Below are positions 1-13,105 of a stretch of DNA of 64,000 nucleotides, piece by piece. Location: assembly GCA_015183035.1 (NCBI GenBank), contig JACZZP010000001.1, positions 1,302,001-1,366,000 on the forward strand. The letters are read 5' to 3'. Within the stretch, counting starts at the first letter, position 1. Every line of letters begins with the position of its first letter. The position numbers and the translations under genes were made by a program. The notes below the pieces were generated by a model that ran no database searches, had not been told where the DNA came from, and saw only the letters and a list, made by a program, of their open reading frames with translations. The DNA comes from Meloidogyne chitwoodi (taxonomy: Eukaryota > Nematoda > Chromadorea > Rhabditida > Meloidogynidae).

Positions 1-222
1 CCCATATAGGTATCCTTGTGATTTCTGACAATTCCTAGTTGTACAACGCCAATTCCCATAACATGTGCCTTTTACTGACGATTCGATGTCTTTCCACCAC
101 ATTCCTAACAGGTTCGCTTTGCATGAAGTAAGCCTTTGCTCTAACCAAGCATCAAAATCATTGTCGCTCAATTTAAGTTTTTCATAAAGATCAAGAATTG
201 TGAAATTTTTAAGTTGTTCCAT
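1..222 (-). pseudogene. Merlin/ISXO2-type transposase N-terminal fragment (cut by window edge)
   Basis: An uninterrupted reading frame runs from an ATG at 222 leftwards off the window (74 codons). Its start, MEQLKNFTILDLYEKL, aligns by eye with the start of the transposase remnant inside the MITE at 418-870 (MIQTLKNFTFLQLYNKI). It ends in a WRC-x4-C motif followed by a Gly-Tyr-rich stretch, as in the zinc ribbon that precedes the DDE domain of IS1016/ISXO2-like (Merlin) transposases. No terminal inverted repeat is visible between the ATG and 417, so the element boundary is unknown. The catalytic part would lie to the left, outside the window. It could be an intact gene or a relic. The family call rests on resemblance to the other copies here and on the zinc-ribbon pattern. 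Confidence 0.5.
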
Positions 223-417
223 ATTTTTTTATATAATAATTTTGTAAATAATTTTTTCTATCATTCATGCTCATTTTATACACTCAAAGATCAAAAGAAA
301 GGCGTTTGCTGACTGCCTCAGGGAAAAAAAGAGGAAAAAATAATTATGAAAAATGTCGCATATAAACAGCAGTATTACCTTAAATTAAGCATATTTTTCT
401 TTTAACAAAAAATTATT

Positions 418-870
418 AGTACTTTTGAAGATGAGGGTGTGCCCCTTCTGCGGACTTTTTTTGCGAACAAAAATTAATATTAAATTAGTAATATTTTTTG
501 ATTGATTTTTGCCTAAGGCAATATGTAAGAGTGTACATAGCTTTATTCACATAAATAAGAATCATGACTCCCACAATCACAGATTCTACGTTGATGGAGC
601 AACTTAAGATCAACAAGCCATTGTTGAAATTCTTCTTGTAAGCTGATTTTGTTGTATAATTGTAAGAAAGTAAAATTTTTAAGAGTTTGAATCATTTTTC
701 AAAATAATTGCCTAAAATGTAAATGAACAAGGTCAGAACATTTACATATATTTGTTAGTCAATGTACACTCTTACATATTGCCTTAGGCAAAAATAAATC
801 AAAAAATAATACTAATTTAATATTAATTTTTGTCCGCAAAAGAAGGGGCACCCTTATCTTCAAAAGTGCC
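418..870 (-). mobile_element. Merlin-type MITE 1 with transposase N-terminal remnant
   Basis: A 453-bp element is flanked by an exact 8-bp direct duplication, aaattatt, at 410-417 and 871-878. The ends are inverted repeats: agtacttttgaagat on the left and atcttcaaaagtgcc on the right, then a GC-richer block (gtgccccttctgcgg / tccgc...aaggggcac) and an inner inverted pair around tttttgcctaaggcaatatg. An 8-bp duplication and GGTACTT-like termini fit the Merlin superfamily. On the minus strand, 543-695 encodes about 50 residues resembling the N-terminus of ISXO2-like transposases, with a C-x-C-G zinc-ribbon half, then stops. The DDE domain is gone, so the element is non-autonomous. Confidence 0.75.
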
Positions 871-929
871 AAATTATTTTTTAAGAAAATAATATTGCTT
901 TTCCTTTTTCCAACTTTTAATTTGAAGAA

Positions 930-1566
930 TTAAAACCAGCCTACCTCTCCATTACAAAAAGGCCAAATCTTGTAGCAGACAATCATTTGAGATGGATTTC
1001 TAATTTGCTCTACAACAACTCCACATACCCAACCATTCCAATCAAATCCTTTATTAAGATAAGAAAGGTTCTCAAACTTGCAAGGATTATTAATATATTC
1101 AGGCAGTAAATAATCATGTTCTTCTCTCCATTTTGATTTTTTCTTACTACCAAAAATTTCAGAATAAGTAGTTGAAGTATCGTTTGAAGCTAAAGATGTC
1201 ATTGATTCATAATGATTTAAATTTCTAAAGTTAACATGACTGCTTGATGCTGCAATAGTGCTAATACTGTCACCAGTAAGAGAAATATCATCGCCATAAT
1301 CCGTTAAGCCTATAGTCTCGTTGTCGCTTTCTTCAGCCTTCATATCAAACTTATTGAGTAAAAGATCTGCAAAGAACTGAATTACACTCGAATAAATTTA
1401 TTAAATCACAAACCGCTAAAACAAAATAAGTAAGAAAACCTTAAAAATAATATAAAAAACCTTGATTATATATATTAGCCATATGTACAGCCTCTTCTTT
1501 CAAATTAGGAAAACAATTCAATGTCCGCTCATTCACATGATATTGCTTGTGAATGTCCATTTCCAT
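930..1566 (-). CDS. hypothetical protein, two exons
   Basis: Two exons join in frame: 1461-1566 (start MEMDIHKQYHVNERTLNCF) and 930-1366, with a GT-AG intron (acceptor ttctttgcag). The product is about 180 residues. The first half is acidic and Ser/Thr-rich (residues ~55-105) with no membrane segment or signal peptide. The last ~50 residues are richer in aromatic residues (WNGWVCGVVVEQI, then a Trp-Phe end) and may be the folded part. I do not recognise a family. It starts only about 60 bp from the right end of the Merlin MITE at 418-870, with no sign that it belongs to that element. Codon use resembles the neighbours. It may be lineage-specific or a false prediction; the clean intron and in-frame join favour a real gene. 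Confidence 0.5.
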
Positions 1567-2507
1567 ATAAATATATTCTATTAATTTAAAAATATTTTAA
1601 AATTGCAATTCAAATGAATAAATTAAATATCTAATTTTAAGATTGTTTTTATTTTATTATTTAAAAAAGAAAAGTTTATTATATTTATGCACCATATTTA
1701 AAAAAATTATTTTGAAAATGAAGGAACAAAAACCAATTAATTGGAATTGTGAGAAGAAAGAATAAATGGAACTAATCAAGGTAATTTTAAAGTTAAGGAA
1801 CTTGTCTCTTCTTTCCTTCTCCCTCTATTTTTTATTTTAATAAAATTTCCTTTTCTTGCTTCAGGAAAATATTAGAAATTTTTATTCTACTATATTGATT
1901 AAAGTGAGAATTTGGCGCTTCTCACATGTCTCGAAATAGTTAAATAACAAAAATTAATCTTCTTACTTGCCAGAAGTATGAAAAAAATTTTTTATAAAAA
2001 ATTAAAAATGATGAGAAGGAAAAAGGGTGCCTTTAAACTTAAATTTACACCAATCAATACTTAGGTAATTGGTTTTTAAATTCCAAATTTATACATACAT
2101 ATAACAAAAACACGTAAGTAAATATAATGCTTCATTTGAGATGTAAATAACAAAATAAGATAAAAAAAAGTTTAAAGCTAAAGGCAAGAATTTAGTGTAG
2201 AATCAAAAGAATGGGCAGACAAAAATAAAATAACTTAAGTAGAATAAATGAAAGGTTAAACATAAGCACAAAAATCACAAAAATTGATTAAAAGAAAATG
2301 GCCGCGAAATATTTTTATTTTCACAGGGAAAACTAAAAAATTAATTTATATAATACTGACTTACATATTGTTAGGTATATAATATTACATAATGACCTTA
2401 AACGAGTTTAAGTAAATATTATAATTTCCCATAAAAATTAATGTAATATTAAGGAAGAAATTTCTGATGTCTTCAAATTTATATTTAAACTCGTTTAAAT
2501 ATTAAAA
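1567..2507. other. AT-rich intergenic spacer
   Basis: No gene is seen. An imperfect inverted repeat sits near the end of the GalNAc-transferase gene: aaacgagtttaa around 2400 pairs with ttaaactcgttt around 2487, and aatattacat near 2382 with atgtaatatt near 2440. This may form a 3'-end hairpin or be a decayed foldback repeat. The rest is A/T runs. Confidence 0.4.
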
Positions 2508-5569
<3,062 letters not shown>

Positions 5570-7623
5570 AACATTGAAAAAAATAAACTAAAACATTAGA
5601 ACTAAATTTAAAATATGCAAAATATGACAGAACTTTATAAAATTTTTAAAGAAAAATGACCAAAAACAACCAACTACTCCGAATCAGCTGTCTCTGAACC
5701 GTCCCTTACCAGAAACTAGACGTTGCCGATTAGGCGTGGTTGATTAGGCGTAAATTTTTTTAAATAAATAATCTCATTTTAATTTTATAAAAACCAATGC
5801 GTACTCCAACATTAAAATCAATTCCATATAGGATGCCAGATCCTGTTTGACTTTACTTTTAATTTTTTATCATTATTGTTTTTAAAACTTGACATAGGGC
5901 GCAAAATTCTGCCTTGGAGCGCAATTTTCCAGAGCGCAAAATTCAGGCTCCCTTATAATTCACTGATCACAACACTTTCGATTAATATAGATATTTATTT
6001 AGATAACTAGGGTATGTATATAAAAATTTAAAATCCAAAAATTATTATTTAAAAATGTTTTAATCCATCTTATATCCGCGAACAAAGTAATTAAAAATGT
6101 ATAAATCATATGACTCATATTATATTACGTGAGAAATATTAATCTTTTTTTCTTTCATTTAAATTTTTTTATATTATTTATTTAAAAGTACATATTTATT
6201 ATACTTTTTATTTAAGTACATAATCATTAAAACAGAGTAATCAGAATTAAAAAAGATTCGAACAAAAGGGTAGAAAATTTGTTAAAATAGTAATCATGTC
6301 TAAGTACATGTACTTTAATCATTTTTTAAATATTTATGAGTCTAGCCATTAATTTTACTTCTTATATTTATCTTTTCTTGATTTTTAAAAATAATTTTTT
6401 ACAAATTCCGTCACTTAATTAATTTTAGATACTATAACGTGTATAAAATTTATATGAAAAATTTTTAAAAAGGTGAAAATAAACAAATTTTTACATAACT
6501 TTTGATTTAACCTAACAAATATATTTTGTTGTTTGTGTTTAAATTAACACAAACAATTATTTTTCTTTTTCGTGTTTTAATGTATTATTTGATTACTTTT
6601 AATAAAAATATATTTTTTTTGAGAAAGATCAAGAATTTATTTTATTTGTAAAAATAAAATTAAAAAAGTTATCATTCTCCTTTTACAAATAAATTTCTCT
6701 TTTTCTTATCTATCGACAAAAATCTTCTAAACTAATTATTGCTATATGAATAAAGATAAGAAATTTTAAATATTTGTAATTATATTTAGGTCATTTTTAA
6801 TATAAATTTAAAATATTGCTTATTCTACTGATCACTTACTTAGAGTATATCTCATGAATTTCCTTCTCACCTACATGTTACATCTTTTATTTTATTCTTT
6901 AGAATAGAACTTTTTTGTCCATTGTCCCAGCCCTTCAAATTTTAAAAGTTAATTGTACAAAGTAAAGATTAAAAAAATTATTCAACATTATTGTTTAGAA
7001 TCTATGTTTAATTGATCGTTTTATTAATTTCATTCAAATTAAATAATAAACTTACAATTAGTTTAATGTTTTTAGGTTAAAGAAATAAGAGTAACAACTC
7101 ATCAAAACAAAAAAAAAATAATCAATTTTTTGCTTTAACTCTTCTTATTCTCACCAAATACTATTAAATAATTAATATATTTTCTTTTCTTACTACTTAT
7201 TTTTCAACTTAACTGTGAAGAACTTTGCCTGATTAAATTCTCTCAACGCGGACAAGAAAAATGGTAAAAAAATGAAAGGAATTACTAAAAAATACGTCTT
7301 TTTAATTTAAAAATTATTTTTTTATTTTTTGGTCCAAATTAAAATAAAATAGTTTGCGCACATTTATCATTATTATTATTATATTTATTTTTATTCACAG
7401 CCACTTTCTATTCACTTTCCTTTTTCCCTTCTATTCTTGTCCGTATATTCATTCATTTCATTTTCATAAATAAGTGCTTCATTGCTTTTTTCTAAATTTT
7501 CTATCAAATTAAAAAAATAAATTGTTTATTTTGAATATATTAATTTTATTTTGCTATTTATTTTTATAAATTTAATTTTTTTAATTATTTAACTATTTTA
7601 TGAATTATTTTTACACTTTTTAG
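5570..7623. other. divergent intergenic region between GALNT (-) and glutamine synthetase (+)
   Basis: This is about 2 kb of AT-rich DNA holding the 5' regions of both genes. Near 5727-5752 a short direct repeat, gattaggcgt, occurs twice; around 5898-5942 the word gcgcaaaattc repeats. Neither was matched to a known element. Just before the glutamine synthetase ATG the sequence reads tttttag, a splice acceptor directly abutting the start codon, so the messenger is either trans-spliced to a leader or has an intron in its 5' UTR. No other gene is seen. Confidence 0.4.
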
Positions 7624-9832
7624 ATGAATTTACGTGATCAATTCTCTACTGACAAATATGCAGCTGGCCGTTTTACACAATTGCCAACACATAATAAAAT
7701 ACAAGTTGAATATGTTTGGATAGATGGAAGTATTCAAAATGTTCGGTCAAAAACCAAAACTGTTGATTTTATTCCAAAAAAAATCGATGGTAAATTATTA
7801 TTTTATATTTTAAAATTTAAATTTTTTAGAATTGCCGATTTGGAATTTTGACGGTTCTTCGACTGATCAAGCATCTGTAGGGTTTTGATTATTTTTAAAT
7901 TACTCTTTTTAAAAAATATTTTTTTATTTATTTTTTAGGGGGCAGATTCTGATGTTTTTATTAAAGTTTGTTTTTATTTAATTTCAACATTTATTTAAAT
8001 GTAACATAGTTTTACTTTTTATTAAAAATTAATTTTGTTTTTAAATAATATTTTAAATTTATTTAATTATTTTTCAGCCTGTAGCTATGTTCAATGACCC
8101 TTTTCGACTTGGAAACCACAAAAGTATAAATTAAATAGAATAAATTTAAGTTTTTTAATTTTATATTTAAAGTTGTAATGTGTGAAACATTTGACAATAA
8201 AATGCAGCCTCATATAACCAATAATCGAAATCGTTGCCAACAAACAATGGAGACTGCAAAGAATGAAGTTAGGAGAATTCTAATAATTAAATATAATATA
8301 TATTTATGTTAAACAATTAAATTAATAATTGTTTTGAGAAAATTAAAGTATTAAATATATTTATTTTTTTAGCATGCTTGGTTTGGAATGGAACAAGAAT
8401 ATACACTCTTAGATGTTGATCAACATCCATTTGGTTAAAAATATATTTATATTAATAAATTTTACTTTTCAGGATGGCCAAAAGCTCCATTCGGTTTTCC
8501 TGGCCCACAAGGGCCTTATTATTGTGGTGTTGGAGCAAATAAAGTAATTTTTATTATTTTTGTTATTTTTTTATATTTCCAGGCTTATGGACGTGATATT
8601 GTTGAATCACATTATCGGTAGGATTAAAAAACAATTTTTTTAATTATTTTATTTTTAGTGCATGTCTTTATGCAGGAATTACAATTGCAGGAATTAATGG
8701 AGAAGTGATGCCTGGACAATGGGAATTCCAAGTTTGTCATTTATTTTTTTTTATAAAAATATTTTGTTTTATATTTTAAGGTTGGTCCTTGCGAAGGTTT
8801 TATTTGCATTTTTTGATATTTTATTAAACATTGAAAAATTTATTAAAAATAATTTTTATTTTTTAGGTATTAATATGGGAGATCATCTTTGGTCAGTTAT
8901 TTTTTTACTTTTAATTTAATTTTTAAAGGGTTTCTCGTTATCTTTTGCATCGTGTTGCTGAAGAATTTGGTGTTATTGTTTCTTTTGATCCAAAACCAAT
9001 TGCTGGTATTTTTTTAAAAATTTTATATTTAAATATTTTTATAATTATTTTTAGGTGATTGGAATGGTGCTGGTTGTCATACAAATTTTTCTACTGAAAA
9101 AATGAGAAAAACTGGTGGTTATGCTGAAATATTAAATGCTATTGAGGCTTTATCTAAATCTCATCATGAACATGTTTTTAATTTTTTAAATTAATTTTAT
9201 TTATAAAAACAATAAATAGATTGCTTATTATGATCCTTCTGGTGGAAGAGATAATGAACGTCGTTTGACTGGTTTGCATGAAACTGCAACAATTGACAAA
9301 TTTAGTTATGGGGTAAATAACTTAAAATATTTATTCCTTTAAAAAAAAAACATTTTTATTTTATTTAGGTTGCTAGTCGTTGCTCTAGTGTTCGTATTCC
9401 TCGTCAGACAGAAGTTGATGGATATGTAATTAATATTTACTTTTTAAATAAAAATTATTCGAGCATAAATAAAATATTTTAATAATTTTTAATTGCTCTT
9501 TAAATTTAAAAATAATTTAAAAAAATATAGGGATATTTTGAAGACAGACGTCCTTCTTCTAATTGTGATCCATATTTGGGTAGTATTTTAATTATATTAT
9601 ATTTATATAATTATTTTTTTATTTTAAGTAACTGATGCTTTGGTTCGCACATGTTGTTTGGGTGTCAAAAAGGTTAATCTAAAAATATTTAAAAAAAATA
9701 TCTAAAAATATGATTTATGAATTAATTTGATAATTAAATATATTTTAGTTGAGCCGTTCATATATTCCTCAAGATGCTGAAAGTATTCGAAAAATGATTA
9801 CAGAGATGCGTGGAGGAAAAATACAAGAATAG
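7624..9832 (+). CDS. glutamine synthetase (type II)
   Basis: The enzyme makes glutamine from glutamate, ammonia and ATP in the cytosol. Eighteen small exons join in frame from ATG 7624 to TAG 9832. Examples are 7624-7789, 7830-7876, 7939-7965, 8078-8123, 8173-8267, 8373-8433, 8473-8543, 9055-9173 and 9749-9832. The product is close to the usual ~370 residues. Landmarks in order: [111 protein letters not shown] and [15 protein letters not shown]. These cover the metal, ATP and glutamate binding residues, so the enzyme looks functional. A splice acceptor sits immediately before the ATG. A ~290-bp inverted-repeat element lies in or just after the 3' UTR. Confidence 0.97.
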
Positions 9833-9915
9833 AGAAAAAAATTTAACAAATATTTGGAAGAATTTTGAATTTACATTTTAGAATATCTTTAATAGACTGA
9901 AAATTTGTGGAAGTT

Positions 9916-10203
9916 ACAATAATTTCGCTAATACTTGAAATCAAACTGAAGAAGGTATTTAACTATTAAAAAATTGTTTTAGAACTTTCTATTCTGCCAA
10001 ATATCATTGTCATTGGTACAAAAAAAATTTTTAGCTGCAAAGCTAATTGGAATCAAAAAAATCTTATTAGTCAAATTAATGAACGCAGACCCAAACGCAA
10101 AATTAGTTTTGAAAAGTATTAAATAGGTATATCTAAAACTATTTTTTAATTGTTAAATGCTTACCTTTAGATTTGATTTCAAATATTAGCGCGAAATTAT
10201 TGT
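9916..10203. repeat. MITE-like inverted repeat at the 3' end of glutamine synthetase
   Basis: The left arm (9916-9985) starts acaataatttcgctaata; the right arm (about 10136-10203) read backwards starts acaataatttcgcgctaata. Similarity continues through a tttgaaatcaaa-type stretch to a gttttag end, about 70 bp per arm with several mismatches. A possible 4-bp duplication, agtt, flanks both ends. No coding potential is visible. It starts 84 bp after the glutamine synthetase stop codon, so it may be transcribed in that gene's 3' UTR. The superfamily is unassigned. Confidence 0.55.
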
Positions 10204-10362
10204 AGTTGGTATAGCCGTGCCCCCACTTGGGACGTCTATTCACTTAAATTTTTTTCATAAATATCAATATTAGTTATTCAATAACTTAATTCCTTATATG
10301 GACTTTATTTTGTATTTTAATTAAATTGAATAGTTTCAATTATAAAAAATAAAATAATAATA

Positions 10363-11748
10363 CTAAATTTGATTTTGACATTGATTACCCATAAAACCTA
10401 AATTGCAAAAACAAATATGTTGATTTACTGTTCCTAAACATATTCCTCTTCCACTACAGTGTTGATTATTGTCACAAGCTACTAAAATAATAAATATAAA
10501 TTAATAATTATTATTATTAAAAAACTTAACAATTTTCACAATTAATACCAACATAACCAGCATTACAATTACATAATGGAGCACTACGAAATCCTAAACA
10601 ATTTCCATGACTATTACAATCATTTGATGTACAAACATCGAATAATGATGTTGGAGACAAATTAGGAGGAGAATTATTTATTGAAGGACTAACTCCAACA
10701 TTTGAAGATATTAATGGAGATGTTGGGTCATTATTCTTTAAAAAAAAAGATTATATTTAATTAAATAATTTAATTGTTTAATTATTTTTTAATTCCTACT
10801 AAATATAATTTAAATTATTTAAGAGATTATATTTACCAGTGCTTGATTTGAAAGTTTAATAGGCAATTTTGAAGTTATATTATCTAAATATATATTTAAA
10901 AGATTAATTATAATTAAACCTGAAATAAAATCATTTGATAAATTTTGTTTATCAAAATTTGTAAAAAACCTAGTAGGATGAAGTAATTCAACATTTTCTG
11001 TTATGTTTGTATTTGTAAACTAAAATAATATTAAAATAAAATAATAAAAAAATTTTATCTTGTTAAAGTCAATTTAATATATTTTTAATTTTACATTATC
11101 ATTATTTCCATTTTCTGAAATATTTAATGTTTGATTTAAATCTCCTTTTGTTTCATTTTCATTATTATTATTTAATTGTGAAGAAATAATATCATTTATT
11201 ATAATTGTTTCATTTTTTGGAATAATATTTTTATTTTCATCTTTTAAAGTTTCATTTAAATTATTATTATTTATTTCTAGAGAATTAGGAAGACTTTCGT
11301 TTATTGCCGTAGAATTTAAGTGATCAATAAGTGATGTTTCATTAGACAAATTACCATTTTCTAATATAGGAGAGTCAAACTTAATAATTTAATTAATTAG
11401 GTATTTCTCTTTTTTTTTGATTATTTTTTAGAAAAAATTTTCAGAATAATTTTAGATAAATAAATTTATTTAAATAAATTTGATTTGTCATTCTTTTACC
11501 CTACCCTTATTTATTCTTTTTTGCTTATTTAAGATAGAACTAGTCCCAAAGGATTTTTTTAAATAAATTAAACATTATATATGAATTATATTTATTTTTT
11601 AATTAATTATTATTCTTAAATATTTTTTTATAATTCTTTTTAAAATTACATTTATCGTTAAATTATCTGCCAAATAAATAAAAGAAAATAAAAAAGTTTC
11701 AATGAAAAAGATTGTCCTTAAAATATTTTTCATTTGAATAATAAACAT
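10363..11748 (-). CDS. secreted Asn/Thr-rich protein with C-terminal EGF repeats
   Basis: The first exon (11650-11748) offers two in-frame starts, at 11748 and 11733; the second gives a clean signal peptide (MKNILRTIFFIETFLFSF). Exon 2 (11095-11379) is low-complexity, rich in Asn, Thr, Ser and Glu with many N-x-S/T sequons. Later exons (10920-11019 and others to 10363) join in frame. The C-terminus holds two EGF-like modules: one around CTSNDCNSHGNCLGF...CNCNAGYVGINCE, the other CDNNQHCSGRGICLG...CFCNLGFMGNQC, then a stop. The protein is probably secreted or matrix-associated and heavily N-glycosylated. No membrane anchor is seen after the EGF pair. I cannot assign an orthologue. The first intron is inferred; a different upstream exon is possible. 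Confidence 0.7.
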
Positions 11749-12164
11749 TTTTTAAGAATTATTTTCAGTTAATATAAATTTATAAAAATAATTGTGAATG
11801 AATTATTTAATATATATATTTATATTTTCATATATACCTTTGTTGAAAAGTCTAGCGATTTTTTGTTTAATTTTTATATAATAATAAATATATTTGGATA
11901 ATCCACATTGCCATTAATTCTTGACATTTTATTGAAAATAATTTTCTAAAAATGGAGAATATCTCTCTTTTTTCTCTATGGCCATTAATTTAATACATTT
12001 ACTTATAATCTGTATAATAAAATTTTTATTAGTTATCTAAATATCAATAAATATGTTTATTTAAATATTAAATATAAAAAAATTAATTTTTTTTAATGAC
12101 ACAAATAAATTAAAAAAGAATATTATAGTTTTGCAGCATATGTATGAGAAAAATAAAAAAATTT

Positions 12165-12282
12165 ACGAAGCAGTGGTAACCCATCCTAGGAAATAGCATA
12201 AGATCAGTTGGAATTGATATTGAGAGCTATTCGAAGCTAGGTTATTATCCACTCAAGTATCTCACCGCCGATGAAGGATTTT
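12165..12282 (+). ncRNA. possible small structured RNA (unassigned)
   Basis: About 115 bp of clearly higher GC content sits alone in AT-rich spacer. It can fold: gtgg near 12173 pairs with ccac near 12249, taa with tta, cctag with ctagg, and the inner block gaaatagc with gctattc, closing on a small atca...tgat hairpin. This makes a long stem broken by bulges. A T-rich stretch (ttttattttt) follows at the 3' end, as for RNA polymerase III transcripts. No reading frame, tRNA or spliced-leader sequence is seen. The overall shape resembles a stem-bulge RNA, but no family motif was recognised. It could also be the core of an old repeat. Strand is assumed. Confidence 0.3.
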
Positions 12283-12821
12283 ATTTTTCATTTATTTATT
12301 AATTAGGCTAGAATTTAACCTGTCTTACTTTAAATTACTAATAGGTAAATTGAAATTAGTAATGCCAATTTTCTTTTTTTTTAATAGAAAAAGGTGATTT
12401 ATTTATATTCTATTTATAATTTCGTAACTTTTAAATATTTTTAGTGACTAGACATTTATTTTAAAAACATTAAAAATAACGTCAATATTTTATTTTAAAA
12501 CCTTAAATTAGTATTAAAAATGACGTCATTATAACAAGAAAGATTGTGTATATTTATGAATGAATATTGAGAAAAACAAAGAATTATTTATTCTATTCTA
12601 TAAATTTTACATACTTAAATACATATGTAAATATATTATTTAAAATAAATTACAAAAATTAAATATTTTATAAAATTTAATTGAAAAATTCTTTACATAT
12701 CAGACTCTTCTGTCATTTCACTTTTTAGAAAATAAATAACAAATATTTAGATAGACAGATGAAAATGAGAGATAAAAAAACAGAAAAAGAAGAAATTAAT
12801 ATAACAAAAAAGTGTTAGAAA

Positions 12822-13002
12822 CAGTGCTCGGAAATTTTGATTTTGCTCGTACTCGTACTCATACTTGACTCGTAGTACGAGTATTTTTTTACCTCGTACT
12901 CGTATTTGTCCTCGTAGTACGAGTATTTTTTCCCCTCGTACTCGTACTTGACCTCGTAGTACGAGTACGAGTACGAATTTTGGTACGAGCTTCCAAGCAC
13001 TG
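12822..13002. mobile_element. hAT-like MITE carrying a palindromic minisatellite
   Basis: This 181-bp element begins cagtgctcggaa and ends ttccaagcactg, imperfect inverted termini. It is flanked by an exact 8-bp duplication, gttagaaa, at 12814-12821 and 13003-13010. CAGTG-type ends and 8-bp duplications fit the hAT superfamily. The interior is three diverged copies of a ~45-bp unit built from ctcgta / tacgag words, each containing the palindrome ctcgtagtacgag. Long open frames across it (Tyr-Glu or Arg-Val repeats) are artefacts of the repeat, not genes. Confidence 0.72.
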
Positions 13003-13105
13003 GTTAGAAAGTATTTTTCCATTTTTTTAGAATAAATTTATTAAACTAGTTTATTTTATTTTAATAACTTTTAAATATTTAATTAAATTTTAGAAATTTA
13101 TTGAA

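Larger units (their letters stand above)
11749..13105. other. intergenic spacer with an RNA-like patch and a hAT-type MITE
   Basis: This spacer separates the EGF gene (-) from the CX-module gene (+). It holds two separately listed features, a structured GC-richer patch at 12165-12282 and a MITE at 12822-13002. The rest is A/T-rich with no recognisable gene. The sequence just before the CX gene start reads aattaaattttag, a likely trans-splice or 5'-UTR intron acceptor. Confidence 0.4.

Noticed and set aside
223..417. Possible terminal repeat of the transposase fragment at 1-222 (ggcgtttgctgactgcctcaggg)
   Set aside because: No partner repeat inside the window and no GGTACTT-type end, so the boundary cannot be supported.
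12815..13000. Open frames with Tyr/Glu/Ser or Arg/Val repeats
   Set aside because: They are produced by the ctcgta minisatellite inside a MITE and have no start context or conserved domain.
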